The notes beneath the pieces are model-generated. The model did not search any database and was not told the origin of the DNA. It saw only the letters and a program-made list of their open reading frames with translations. 29,195 nucleotides of DNA from a virus, in the IMG/VR virus record IMGVR_UViG_3300007514_000050, positions 1 through 29,195 of that record; one strand, written 5' to 3'. The translations under genes were made by a program, and so were the position numbers. This document shows positions 1 to 6,562 of this stretch, one piece after another (the stretch's first letter is position 1; each line of letters opens with the position of its first letter).

Positions 1-1362
1 CTGACCTACGCCTGTAGCAGTTTGATGAGATTTTAAAGCACCTTCAGATAGGCCCATAGCGTTTTTGTTTACGCCGGTGCGTTCTTCTCTAATACTATCC
101 AAGTAGCCGAGCATACTAAAAGAGTTCTGGTCTAGTTGTGGTGTCTGTAAAGGATTTACAGCACCCGGAGTCCTAACTCTTACAATACCTCCCGGTCTTG
201 CGGTCATTAAATCATCTAAATTTGCTTGTCCTTCGACTACTTCATATCGCCCATTATTTGTTAGATACATATTATCCAACAAGTTACGCATTAACGTAGT
301 CTTAATTAGTTGAAGGTCAGAGATTAAGTCATAAACACTCAGACCATAGAACTTATGAGGCATCGGGATAGGCGTAAGGGAGGAGAAGGGAACACTATCC
401 ACTACCTCATTATCGAACAATTCATCTCCAACCTTCGTTACTTTTCTTAATTCGTCAACACCATCATTATCAAAGTCAACTCTGACATAACACTCTGTTA
501 CCCAGATTCCATCATCCAAGTCACCTTCTGGTGCTGAATTCTGTTCGTGATTGAATCTAGCAAGTCTTTCTGCTTTATAATCAGCTTCATCATTATTAAA
601 GGCTTTCTCTACTTTAGACTTTGGATAGCCTTGTTCTATTAACTCAGACTTGGTTCTCTTGACTCTATGACCGACAAAGCGAGCATCCTCGATTGTCTTG
701 GCATATTTATTAATTAAAAATTCTTCTGGTGGTACAGGCTCTATCCTTACCTGTCCATCATCGTATGTTCTGTTTACTATTACATCGTGTGTAATATTTT
801 GTGGTGTAAGAGCTATTACATCTTCCGCTGTCTCCTCACCACCAATTTCTGTATGTTGTTTTACTTCTACACTATCATCCATTAAGAGGGCGGTGAACTC
901 TTCTTCCGTTAAGTTCTTATATTCCTCTCTTAGAGTCTCACTGGTATCATCCCAATAGTGTTTGACAATACCATTCTTTTGTAGCAGTGCATCCTTAAAC
1001 CACTGGTAAATAATACTAAAGCCGGGGTTTTGACGCATAATGACATAATTAATGTAGTCCGTGGACTGCTTTGCCATTTCGACATCTTCCGGGCCTTCGG
1101 GTTCAAACTGAACAACCTTATCACCACCAGTGAATATCTTCATCAAAGATGGCATAATCCATTCTATTACATCAGCTACATCCCTTGTAACAATCTGGCT
1201 TCTGCCTTCCTGCTCATTACCATACTTCTTACCGTAGTATCTGTCTAGTGCATCTGAGCGTTGTGTGGTAAGTTTGCCATCTAAGTATCCTAGAGAGGAT
1301 GTAATCTCTCCTTCTAGGTGAGCAGCTAACTCACGCTCTGTCATTTTTCTGGACTTCGCCAT
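1..1362 (-). CDS. Portal protein, P22-type (3' end cut by window edge)
   Basis: This frame is open from an ATG at 1362 down to position 1 without a stop, so 454 residues are present and the C-terminus lies outside the window. The product should be the dodecameric portal through which DNA is packaged and ejected, and onto which the tail is built. The early part reads MAKSRKMTERELAAHLEGEI, then a helical region with IEWIMPSLMKIFTGGDKVVQ and FKDALLQKNGIVKHYWDD. This order is what I know from P22-like portals of marine podoviruses (Pfam P22_portal type). The acidic middle region and the closing LKSHQTATGVGQ also fit. It is the most downstream gene visible in the leftward packaging operon, four bases after a 46-codon ORF and behind TerL. 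No alternative family fits as well, but assignment is by recognition of pattern, not by alignment. Confidence 0.85.
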   Translation of the reverse strand, partial: MAKSRKMTERELAAHLEGEITSSLGYLDGKLTTQRSDALDRYYGKKYGNEQEGRSQIVTRDVADVIEWIMPSLMKIFTGGDKVVQFEPEGPEDVEMAKQSTDYINYVIMRQNPGFSIIYQWFKDALLQKNGIVKHYWDDTSETLREEYKNLTEEEFTALLMDDSVEVKQHTEIGGEETAEDVIALTPQNITHDVIVNRTYDDGQVRIEPVPPEEFLINKYAKTIEDARFVGHRVKRTKSELIEQGYPKSKVEKAFNNDEADYKAERLARFNHEQNSAPEGDLDDGIWVTECYVRVDFDNDGVDELRKVTKVGDELFDNEVVDSVPFSSLTPIPMPHKFYGLSVYDLISDLQLIKTTLMRNLLDNMYLTNNGRYEVVEGQANLDDLMTARPGGIVRVRTPGAVNPLQTPQLDQNSFSMLGYLDSIREERTGVNKNAMGLSEGALKSHQTATGVGQ

Positions 1363-1365
1363 AAA

Positions 1366-1506
1366 TTATTTACCTTTATTAATTGGGTACTTGGTTTCTT
1401 TTTTAGGTGGCGGACTATTGACTGCTTTCATAATCTCTTTCAAATCCTTGATGTCCTGTGCCATCTCTTTAATAACATTCTCTAACCATATAGGGTTAAT
1501 TGCCAT
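1366..1506 (-). CDS. Small hypothetical protein between TerL and portal (46 aa)
   Basis: A short ORF reading MAINPIWLENVIKEMAQDIK followed by a Lys/Pro-rich tail fills the gap between TerL and the portal gene. An AGGAG Shine-Dalgarno lies about 6 bases before the ATG, and the stop is only four bases before the portal ATG, so it has the spacing of a true operon member. The first 30 residues look like one amphipathic helix; no domain is recognised. Small proteins in this position occur in many podoviruses without known function. Its reality rests on the ribosome binding site and on the otherwise unexplained gap. Confidence 0.7.
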   Translation of the reverse strand: MAINPIWLENVIKEMAQDIKDLKEIMKAVNSPPPKKETKYPINKGK

Positions 1507-1518
1507 AATATTCTCCTC

Positions 1519-2808
1519 TTATATTATCCAACTTAAATCTGTCTTAGGTAGTTCCTTTCCCCAGACACTATCATTACCAGTAAATACTACATCCGTTATA
1601 GCTAAGTACCTAAAGGCATCGCTGGCGTGTGAAGTCCAATCGTGGACTGGCTTCTGCGACCAGATTTTCTTCTTGTCATCATAACTGCTTCTATATTGAA
1701 GTAAGGCTTCTAATCCCTTCTTAGTCTTTTCTTCATCGAACCAGCATTTGTTCAAATAAGTTCTAGTAGTATCAATACCATCCATTACTTTTAATTTTGG
1801 TGCAACTTGGAAGTCTATTCCTAAGTCATAAGCCAGGTCCCTTCTGCTTTTACCAGTAGAAAACTCCCTAACTACTATATCGTGTGGTGCAATATGAGCA
1901 CCATACCTATATCCTTTCTTATTTAATACATCTATATAATAAGGTAAACCCTCATTTGAACCTTCAAAATAATCTATGAGATGTACTGATTTCCCTATAA
2001 ATTGTGCAAACCAAATTGAGGTTGCATCAGAAACACCAAGGTCCCAAGCAGTTACTACCTGCTTAGAAGGGTCATAAGGGACTTTCCCCACTCTGTCTTC
2101 ATCATAAGCAGTTTCAATCTCTTTAGCATAATACGCACCTCTAAGTGCAGCAGACCAAGAACACTCGTATTCTTGTTCAAATTCAGTCTCTGCCATATCT
2201 TGCTTCGCAAGTTCCAATTCCTCATCATCTAATATCCCTGTTTCACTCGCCTTATATAAGAACCTAGCCCATCCTTTTCTTTCTGGTGCTGAGTGATATA
2301 AATCATAAAATTCGTTCTTCCCTTTTGGTGTACCAATAAATATTGCATACCCTTTCCTGTCTGAGAGAGCGGGCCTTATCACCTCAGAGAACATCTTTGG
2401 GTTCATCTGGGCGTACTCATCAAGCACAACTCCGTCTAAATAAATTCCCCTTAGAGTGTCATAATTGTCAGCTCCGTAGAGCTGTATCCTAGCACCCATA
2501 AAGTCGGCTCTCAGCTCTGCCTCGTTAAACTTTACTTCAGGAAATACTCCACAAAGTCTTTTAAGTTCATCCCAAGCTACTGTCTTAGCCTGTTTAAATA
2601 AGGGTGCTATATAAGCATATCTCGGTGCTGGCTTACCAGATATTACATTTTCTACAGCACTTTTAATTAGCTGATTAATAGCAAATACTGTCTTACCAAA
2701 CCGTCTATGACATACTACAACATTAAATCTATCTAAATTTGTATGTATTTCATTCTGTAATTCCCTTGGTGTATAAGGAATTACTATAGATTTCCTCTTT
2801 TCCTCCAT
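1519..2808 (-). CDS. Terminase large subunit (TerL)
   Basis: This is the packaging motor ATPase-nuclease that pumps DNA through the portal. The 429-residue length is normal for the family. The ATPase domain shows a Walker A variant CHRRFGKT (residues 33-40), a Walker B with acidic pair GVVLDEY (D130, E131), and a coupling motif IGTPKGKNEF (about 158-167). The RNase H-like nuclease domain shows AWDLGVSDATS (D256, D261), a middle APHD segment, and a C-terminal SHASDAFRYLA acidic site. The ATG at 2808 has a good AAAGGA ribosome binding site and overlaps the upstream 98-residue gene by 25 bases, which indicates translational coupling. Gene order TerS, small ORF, TerL, small ORF, portal is typical. 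All catalytic residues I can check are present. Confidence 0.96.
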   Translation of the reverse strand: MEEKRKSIVIPYTPRELQNEIHTNLDRFNVVVCHRRFGKTVFAINQLIKSAVENVISGKPAPRYAYIAPLFKQAKTVAWDELKRLCGVFPEVKFNEAELRADFMGARIQLYGADNYDTLRGIYLDGVVLDEYAQMNPKMFSEVIRPALSDRKGYAIFIGTPKGKNEFYDLYHSAPERKGWARFLYKASETGILDDEELELAKQDMAETEFEQEYECSWSAALRGAYYAKEIETAYDEDRVGKVPYDPSKQVVTAWDLGVSDATSIWFAQFIGKSVHLIDYFEGSNEGLPYYIDVLNKKGYRYGAHIAPHDIVVREFSTGKSRRDLAYDLGIDFQVAPKLKVMDGIDTTRTYLNKCWFDEEKTKKGLEALLQYRSSYDDKKKIWSQKPVHDWTSHASDAFRYLAITDVVFTGNDSVWGKELPKTDLSWII

Positions 2809-3080
2809 ATTCCTTTCCCTGTCTTCTTATAAGCATAATTTTTAACTGGGTCATACTCATAATTTTCTGGAATACCACCAAATCTTTTTATTGCTCGGTC
2901 TATAGCGCGCTCTTCGGCACTCATATTCCCTCTAATATAGCCTTCTGTAGTAACTGAACCATCTCTATTCAGATGTCCCCTTTGCACTAAGATGTTTTTA
3001 GCTAATTCTTCTGCCTCTAATTCACCAGTGCCAGATTCAATTAATTGTTGCGTAAGTCTGGCGTGTATTCTAGAAAGCAT
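2784..3080 (-). CDS. Hypothetical protein coupled to TerL (98 aa)
   Basis: The gene starts within a TAATG stop-start overlap with the TerS-like gene, with AAGGT upstream, and its end overlaps the start of TerL. The protein is charged and helical in its first half (RIHARLTQQLIESGTGELEA) and basic at the end (KKTGKGIWRKRGNL). I do not recognise a family. The position inside the terminase operon suggests a packaging role or a small virion component, but that is only inference from context. Confidence 0.8.
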   Translation of the reverse strand: MLSRIHARLTQQLIESGTGELEAEELAKNILVQRGHLNRDGSVTTEGYIRGNMSAEERAIDRAIKRFGGIPENYEYDPVKNYAYKKTGKGIWRKRGNL

Positions 3081-3667
3081 TAGTGTACCTTATCGTCTTT
3101 ATCCCTTAAATGTCTATTAGCATCTGCAATATCTGCGGCATCCGCTGCCCACTTAATATCAAAAGTCCTATCTTCCACCACTACAGTGTGTTTCGGAGAC
3201 CATCCAGCCTGTGTCTTAAGCCAAAATGTAGTCATACTAGGTGATTCACCTGATACTGCCATTTCGTAGGCTACACCAGCTACGCGGGCGGTGCGCTTTT
3301 CCCTACCAACTAATAAATTATGTGCAAAATATTTAGTTAAGGTAGCATTACTAATACCCATTATCTTAGCAATAGTATGTTGGTCTAAACCTATAGTAAC
3401 CATCTCTTCTACCTTAGAATAGTCATCATCAGTAGGTTTATATGCCCTTCCGCGCTTGATTCTGGACTTTTTACCACCTGCTGCTTTAGAAATTGCGGAC
3501 AATCCTCCACTTGGTCTGCCTTTTTTGCGTTCAATCTTAATTACCGCATCTGCAGGCACAATTCCCTTAGCAGAAGCTACTGCATACCTAGCTTCTTCTT
3601 CTAATTCCTTCTCAATTTGCCTGATTTCTTCTTCAGAATCAACAGTGATTTTACCTTTTTCAGCCAT
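3080..3667 (-). CDS. Probable terminase small subunit (TerS)
   Basis: The 195-residue protein has a helix-turn-helix at about residues 94-118 (GLDQHTIAKIMGISNATLTK), an acidic coiled-coil-like N-terminus (about 10-35), and basic stretches with an AT-hook-like KKGRPSGG (48-55) and KKSRIKRGR. The later segment AVSGESPSMTTFWLKTQAGW matches the way many phage TerS proteins end their DNA-binding domain. TerS selects the packaging site on concatemeric DNA and hands it to TerL, which is encoded two genes downstream. It is the first gene of the leftward module. The start at 3667 has only a weak, distant GAGG. A site-specific regulator with the same HTH is the main alternative. Confidence 0.75.
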   Translation of the reverse strand: MAEKGKITVDSEEEIRQIEKELEEEARYAVASAKGIVPADAVIKIERKKGRPSGGLSAISKAAGGKKSRIKRGRAYKPTDDDYSKVEEMVTIGLDQHTIAKIMGISNATLTKYFAHNLLVGREKRTARVAGVAYEMAVSGESPSMTTFWLKTQAGWSPKHTVVVEDRTFDIKWAADAADIADANRHLRDKDDKVH

Positions 3668-3708
3668 AATTAGTATTATACCTCAAATAATATTGTTTTC
3701 TAGTTTAA

Positions 3709-3779
3709 TTCCTAGAATATTCTAAAGATTTTTTTATTTTATTCTATATAGTATTACTTCTTTAGAGTCTCTCTAGGAA
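3709..3779. repeat. Imperfect inverted repeat (long hairpin) upstream of TerS
   Basis: The arms are TTCCTAGA plus CTAAAGA (3709-3728) and TCTTTAG plus TCTAGGAA (3759-3779), with an AT-rich loop of 30 bases. Transcription of TerS from the promoter candidate at 3812 would place this hairpin in the leader RNA. Its sequence style (CCTAG next to TCTNA) resembles the hairpin at 10161-10225. Function is unknown. Confidence 0.55.
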
Positions 3780-3811
3780 TAATCCGTTTTAACTTAGAAA
3801 AGATAAACAAT

Positions 3812-3820
3812 ATTATACCA
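3812..3820 (-). promoter_or_regulatory. Extended -10 promoter candidate for the packaging operon
   Basis: On the minus strand the sequence reads TGGTATAAT, an exact -10 hexamer with the extended TGN motif. No good -35 is seen, which extended -10 promoters tolerate. It lies about 145 bases upstream of the TerS start and points at it. Confidence 0.4.
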
Positions 3821-3957
3821 TAAAATTATATGAAATCAGAAGTATTTTCTTAAAATATATTAATGTGCCCGGATTCAGCCCGGTCTAGCCGCGAAAGTGG
3901 GCAAAAAATAATAATTTTACCTCCAGGTGGGTTTGGCCGCGCAACAAAAATTTTTTT

Positions 3958-4003
3958 GGGGTGCGCCCCCGCCCGCGAAACCCCGCACCCGCGCCCGCCC
4001 GCC
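3958..4003 (-). other. G-quadruplex-forming motif in a GC island
   Basis: The plus strand carries C-runs at 3966-3970, 3972-3974, 3981-3984, 3988-3990, 3994-3996 and 3998-4000. The minus strand therefore has six runs of three to five G, separated by loops of 1, 3, 3, 6 and 1 bases, which satisfies the usual G3+N1-7 rule more than once. The stretch also contains a 7-bp inverted repeat, GGGTGCG (3959-3965) and CGCACCC (3984-3990). The surrounding intergenic DNA is strongly AT-rich. Confidence 0.7.
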
Positions 4004-4165
4004 TCGCAAATTTCTGCTGAAGGCGCCCGCGATCCAAAACTCAAAAAAATGGATATAAACGGGATAAAAAGGCTGGATATATTCGCAAGTTTTTTGCGCC
4101 GTATTTCTTAGATTTATACATACAAATCTTAATAACTATCATTGAAGAAGTTTTAATATTCTTCG

Positions 4166-4183
4166 ATATTGGCGCGCGCTAAT
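4166..4183 (+). repeat. 18-bp dispersed element, copy 1 (ATATTGGCGCGCGCTAAT)
   Basis: Exact copy of an 18-base near-palindromic element found four times in noncoding DNA of this window. This one lies 22 bases upstream of the promoter candidate of the 4400 gene. A weaker partial copy (ATTGGCGCTC) follows at 4280. Confidence 0.85.
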
Positions 4184-4205
4184 ATTGAATGAAAAAAGAA
4201 GCCTA

Positions 4206-4234
4206 TATACAAATCAAAAACAGAGGCGTATAAT
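4206..4234 (+). promoter_or_regulatory. Sigma70-like promoter candidate for the 4400 gene
   Basis: TATACA (4206-4211, 4 of 6 matches to the -35 consensus) is followed after exactly 17 bases by a perfect TATAAT (4229-4234). Transcription would start near 4241 and give a leader of about 160 bases with the hairpin at 4302-4347. Confidence 0.5.
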
Positions 4235-4301
4235 TTGTTCTTAATGGGAATTGTTTCTCATTTTTAACCAGCTTAGAAGATTGGCGCTCTTTAAAAACTT
4301 A

Positions 4302-4347
4302 AAACAGAAATTATGCAGAAATGTATATATACTTCTGTTTGTTTTTT
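4302..4347 (+). terminator. Leader hairpin followed by T-run (terminator or attenuator candidate)
   Basis: AAACAGAA (4302-4309) pairs with TTCTGTTT (4333-4340), and six T follow (4342-4347). Inside it, CAGAA (4316-4320) can pair with the same TTCTG (4333-4337) around the palindrome GTATATATAC. Two mutually exclusive folds are therefore possible. It sits about 50 bases before the start codon of the 4400 gene. Confidence 0.4.
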
Positions 4348-4399
4348 AGCGCTGATATTCTAGGCTATTTTTTAACCCTCTAATTAAGGAAGGTGCAAA

Positions 4400-5089
4400 A
4401 TGGCTAAAAACAGCCAACAATCAGAAGAAATATTAACATACACTAAGGCAGAAGAAATTCTAGCCAATACAACAGCCATACGCGAAGCGGGCAAAGCGAA
4501 GCAAAACCACGCCAAAGCCAGCGAAGAAATACAGATTTTTTGCGCTAATATGGCACGCGCAATGCGGTTATTACTTGCTAAAGATAGTAAAGGCAATTTT
4601 AACGACGCAAGGCGCGCCAAAGTCAAAAATGCTTTCCAGCCCTTTTTTGATGATTTATACAATGAATCATTAACTGAAGCGCAGAAGAACGAAAGCAGAG
4701 CAGTGATCGCCGTTCTACGCAGAGCCCTACGCACTGCAACAGATTTAAAGGCAAAATTGGCTGGGCTTTGGGCTGAAGATTATTCTTTAGTTTGCAACAC
4801 TGTAGGAAGCGAAGCGAAGAAGGCGCAATTAGTACAAAAAGCGCACGAATCAGCAGAGCAGAAAGCAGAGCGAATCTCTAAAGAAGAAAAAGAAGCAGAA
4901 GCGAAAAAAGCAAAACGCATTTTCAATTCTGAAATTACTTTTAATGAAGCCGTTCTACATTGGAATTTAGAAGATTTGGCAATTCTTGAAGAAGCATTAA
5001 TAGCCAAATTTGAATTTCAAGAAGCCAAAAAAGAATGGGAATTAGTGAATGGTAAAGTTGTTTTGAAGAAGCAACAGAGAGCCAGTTAA
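4400..5089 (+). CDS. Hypothetical Lys/Glu/Ala-rich helical protein (229 aa), isolated gene
   Basis: I do not recognise this family. The protein is soluble, very rich in Ala, Lys and Glu, and almost wholly helical. A likely coiled coil covers about residues 145-175 (HESAEQKAERISKEEKEAEA), and the conserved-looking ends are YTKAEEILANTTAIREAGKA at the N-terminus and FQEAKKEWELVNGKVVLKKQ at the C-terminus. A good GGAAGGTG ribosome binding site precedes the ATG. The gene stands alone, with its own promoter candidate and a strong terminator right after it. Its codons differ from the neighbours: CGC for Arg and GCG/GCC for Ala are frequent, where the other genes prefer AGA and GCA/GCT. The arrangement resembles a moron-type acquisition or an independently expressed early gene, for example a host take-over or DNA-binding protein; this is inference. 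Confidence 0.85.
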   Translation: MAKNSQQSEEILTYTKAEEILANTTAIREAGKAKQNHAKASEEIQIFCANMARAMRLLLAKDSKGNFNDARRAKVKNAFQPFFDDLYNESLTEAQKNESRAVIAVLRRALRTATDLKAKLAGLWAEDYSLVCNTVGSEAKKAQLVQKAHESAEQKAERISKEEKEAEAKKAKRIFNSEITFNEAVLHWNLEDLAILEEALIAKFEFQEAKKEWELVNGKVVLKKQQRAS

Positions 5090-5107
5090 TATTTCTTCTT
5101 TTAACCT

Positions 5108-5143
5108 AACCCGCTTGAATTGATTTTTGAGCGGGTTTTTTTT
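5108..5143 (+). terminator. Rho-independent terminator of the 4400 gene
   Basis: AACCCGCT (5108-5115) and AGCGGGTT (5130-5137) form a perfect 8-bp stem with a 14-base loop. The stem runs into eight T (5136-5143). It begins 18 bases after the stop codon. Confidence 0.92.
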
Positions 5144-5208
5144 CGCCTTCAATATTTCACACGCAAGCTGCACGCATTTAAAAATTTTTTGACTTTTTTT
5201 TATTCTTA

Positions 5209-5417
5209 ATATTTCCCTGATCTAAAAAGTGTGCGAATGGATAATCAAATTAATATTCGCCAGGACCTGGTCCTAAATATTTCCTGGTCGCGCGTATGGA
5301 TATTGGCGCGCGCTAATCTCAAAAACTTATTTATATTTCCCTGACCAGGCTGGATGAATATGGATATTTCCCTGACCAGGAGGGATTTATATTTTGATCA
5401 ATATTTCCAGGACCTGG
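5209..5417. repeat. Iteron-like array of ATATTTCC and CCAGG/CCTGG boxes
   Basis: The box ATATTTCC occurs five times (5209, 5277, 5333, 5364, 5401). In two copies it belongs to an identical 17-mer, ATATTTCCCTGACCAGG (5333-5349 and 5364-5380, 31 bases apart). GACCAGG occurs on the plus strand at 5343 and 5374 and on the minus strand at 5266-5272 and 5283-5289. The 11-mer CCAGGACCTGG occurs twice (5260-5270, 5407-5417). The 18-bp dispersed element lies in the middle (5300-5317). No gene overlaps. Candidate roles are a replication origin or a multi-site operator for the downstream early operon. Confidence 0.75.
5300..5317 (+). repeat. 18-bp dispersed element, copy 2
   Basis: This is an exact copy of ATATTTGG-type element ATATTGGCGCGCGCTAAT, embedded in the iteron-like array and preceded by the same GG dinucleotide context as the array boxes. 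About 360 bases separate it from the first early gene. Confidence 0.85.
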
Positions 5418-5464
5418 CGCAGATTTTAGGGATAAATACTCAAAAATGGTGGATTTAGACTGAA

Positions 5465-5483
5465 TTGCTTATAAAGTAAGCAA
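5465..5483. repeat. Perfect short hairpin in the early control region
   Basis: TTGCTTA (5465-5471) and TAAGCAA (5477-5483) form a perfect 7-bp stem with a 5-base loop. It lies 63 bases upstream of the -35 box of the early promoter candidate. No T-run follows, so an operator-type site is more likely than a terminator. Confidence 0.5.
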
Positions 5484-5545
5484 CTGCGAAGCCCATATTT
5501 TCGATTTAAGCGTACTTCTAATATAGAGGCATACCTAAGCCAGCC

Positions 5546-5574
5546 TTGACAAAGTGCTTGATTTAAAGGATAAT
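5546..5574 (+). promoter_or_regulatory. Strong sigma70-like early promoter
   Basis: A perfect -35 TTGACA (5546-5551) is separated by 17 bases from GATAAT (5569-5574, 5 of 6). Transcription would begin near 5581, ahead of the rightward early operon that starts at 5660. Copy 3 of the 18-bp element lies in the resulting leader. This is the best host-type promoter in the window. Confidence 0.75.
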
Positions 5575-5614
5575 TGTATTATCAATGGGGAAAAACGTTG
5601 ATTTAGTGTGGGTT

Positions 5615-5632
5615 ATATTGGCGCGCGCTAAT
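5615..5632 (+). repeat. 18-bp dispersed element, copy 3
   Basis: Exact copy of ATATTGGCGCGCGCTAAT, 27 bases before the ATG of the first early gene and about 35 bases downstream of the expected sigma70 start. It could therefore act as a second, phage-specific start or as an operator that blocks early transcription. Confidence 0.85.
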
Positions 5633-5659
5633 TTGTTTAATAATATATAGGTGATATTG

Positions 5660-5920
5660 ATGAAAACTAAATTATCAATTGATTTCAACTATATTGATGA
5701 AGGCTGTTCTTATTTAGTGGCTTTTCATAATGGAACTATTCCATATGTGAAAATAAATAAATCAGCCTTTAAAGATATAGATAAAAAATACACCAAGAAA
5801 ATAAACGGCAGAATTTTCTTGGCGTGTCCGCAATCTGCAAAAGGATTGCTCAACTTTCTGCCAGTCCAATTTGTATATAAAAGAATAGTAACTAAAGATG
5901 CTGTTTCTTTTATTTCTTAG
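5660..5920 (+). CDS. Hypothetical protein, first gene of the early operon (86 aa)
   Basis: I chose the ATG at 5660 because TAGGTGAT lies 5 bases upstream and serves as its ribosome binding site; the in-frame GTG at 5651 is part of that site. The product is a small basic protein (MKTKLSIDFNYIDEGCSYLV at the start) with alternating hydrophobic strands and probably a beta-rich fold. No family is recognised. First-expressed small phage proteins often act on host functions, but nothing in the sequence shows that here. Confidence 0.75.
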   Translation: MKTKLSIDFNYIDEGCSYLVAFHNGTIPYVKINKSAFKDIDKKYTKKINGRIFLACPQSAKGLLNFLPVQFVYKRIVTKDAVSFIS

Positions 5921-5929
5921 GGGATAGAT

Positions 5930-6058
5930 ATGTTAGAGAATATACTTTTGGATATTTTCCTGATCATATGTATTCTGATTGGATTTTCTTGCGCATTCGT
6001 TCCTTTGCTTAAGGATATGAATGACAAAATCAATGATAAATTCGAGGAGGATTTATGA
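5930..6058 (+). CDS. Small single-pass membrane protein (42 aa)
   Basis: The ORF begins MLENILLDIFLIICILIGFS and continues with a short hydrophilic tail KDMNDKINDKFEEDL. Residues 5-27 form one clear membrane helix, and the tail should lie in the cytoplasm. An AGGGGAT ribosome binding site precedes the ATG by 6 bases. The stop overlaps the next start as ATGA, which is the pattern of this whole operon. No family can be assigned to such a short protein. Confidence 0.75.
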   Translation: MLENILLDIFLIICILIGFSCAFVPLLKDMNDKINDKFEEDL

Positions 6059-6285
6059 GTGATATATTGATTGAAGTTCCAACTACTGCACTAATTGATA
6101 AATTTACGGATGGTGCAATAGAAGCCGTAGTATATGTCTACGAGAATGATATGCTAGACATATATCAAGTTGAGGAATTATTGGATTATTTCAGTGTTGG
6201 ATGGTCTGATTTTATCCCTCATTTAACTATAACCGACCACATCACAGAATCTGTGGAATTTATGAAGGAAAATGGATATGATTGA
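6055..6285 (+). CDS. Hypothetical acidic protein (76 aa)
   Basis: The start is fixed by GGAGG seven bases upstream and the ATGA overlap with the preceding gene. The protein is strongly acidic (MSDILIEVPTTALIDKFTDG, then AIEAVVYVYENDMLDIYQVE). It is predicted to be mixed alpha/beta and has no recognisable motif. Its short length and negative charge are typical of phage-encoded inhibitors, but there is no direct evidence for such a role. Confidence 0.8.
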   Translation: MSDILIEVPTTALIDKFTDGAIEAVVYVYENDMLDIYQVEELLDYFSVGWSDFIPHLTITDHITESVEFMKENGYD

Positions 6286-6562
6286 TTATATTGTGTATGG
6301 GATAGTCGATAATGGAGTAATGATATTAGGCGCAATGACTGGACTAGAATTAGAAAGGTTTTTGCCTGATCGTTTCCAGAAAGGATTGGCTACTGTCGTT
6401 GGTGCTGGATTAGGAAACGCCACCAGTGACTTTATGGGCGGTGCAAGTACCTTGTCGTGGGATTTAGCCACTGGTACAGCGCTGGGTTGTTTAATAGGAT
6501 TAGTTTTCATTCCTACTTTGTACTACATTGGGAAACTAAGACGAATATATAAGGATAAGTGA
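6278..6562 (+). CDS. Small membrane protein with Gly/Ala-rich core (94 aa)
   Basis: I prefer the ATG at 6278: AAGGA lies 8 bases upstream, whereas the ATG at 6272 would be only 2 bases from it. The protein has two likely membrane segments, around IVDNGVMILGAMTGLE near the N-terminus and TALGCLIGLVFIPTLYYIGK near the C-terminus. A Gly-rich stretch (VVGAGLGNATSDFMGGAS) lies between them, and the last residues are basic (KLRRIYKDK). The start lies inside the end of the preceding gene. Function is unknown; membrane proteins of this kind are frequent in marine podoviruses. Confidence 0.78.
   Translation: MIDYIVYGIVDNGVMILGAMTGLELERFLPDRFQKGLATVVGAGLGNATSDFMGGASTLSWDLATGTALGCLIGLVFIPTLYYIGKLRRIYKDK

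Larger units (their letters stand above)
3668..4399. other. Long divergent control region, no gene
   Basis: This 732-base gap separates the leftward packaging operon from the rightward genes. It holds, left to right: a long imperfect hairpin (3709-3779), a minus-strand promoter candidate (3812-3820), an abrupt GC-rich island with a G-quadruplex motif on the minus strand (about 3865-4036), one copy of the 18-bp repeat (4166-4183), a plus-strand promoter candidate (4206-4234) and a leader hairpin (4302-4347). Short open frames across the GC island (3850-4111) lack ribosome binding sites and have abnormal composition, so I do not call them genes. Confidence 0.8.

Noticed and set aside
698-1248. 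Short plus-strand and minus-strand frames inside the portal region
   Set aside because: They lie within the continuous portal frame, which has better protein similarity and stays open for 454 codons.
3850-4111. Open frames of 64 and 82 codons across the GC island on both strands
   Set aside because: No ribosome binding sites, odd Arg/Pro/Gly composition, and frames on both strands result from the lack of stops in GC-rich DNA.
4780-5007. Minus-strand frames opposite the 4400 gene (also 4384-4734)
   Set aside because: They have Ser/Ala/Phe-rich sequences typical of the antisense of a Glu/Lys/Ala-rich gene and no ribosome site; the plus-strand gene has start signals and a terminator.
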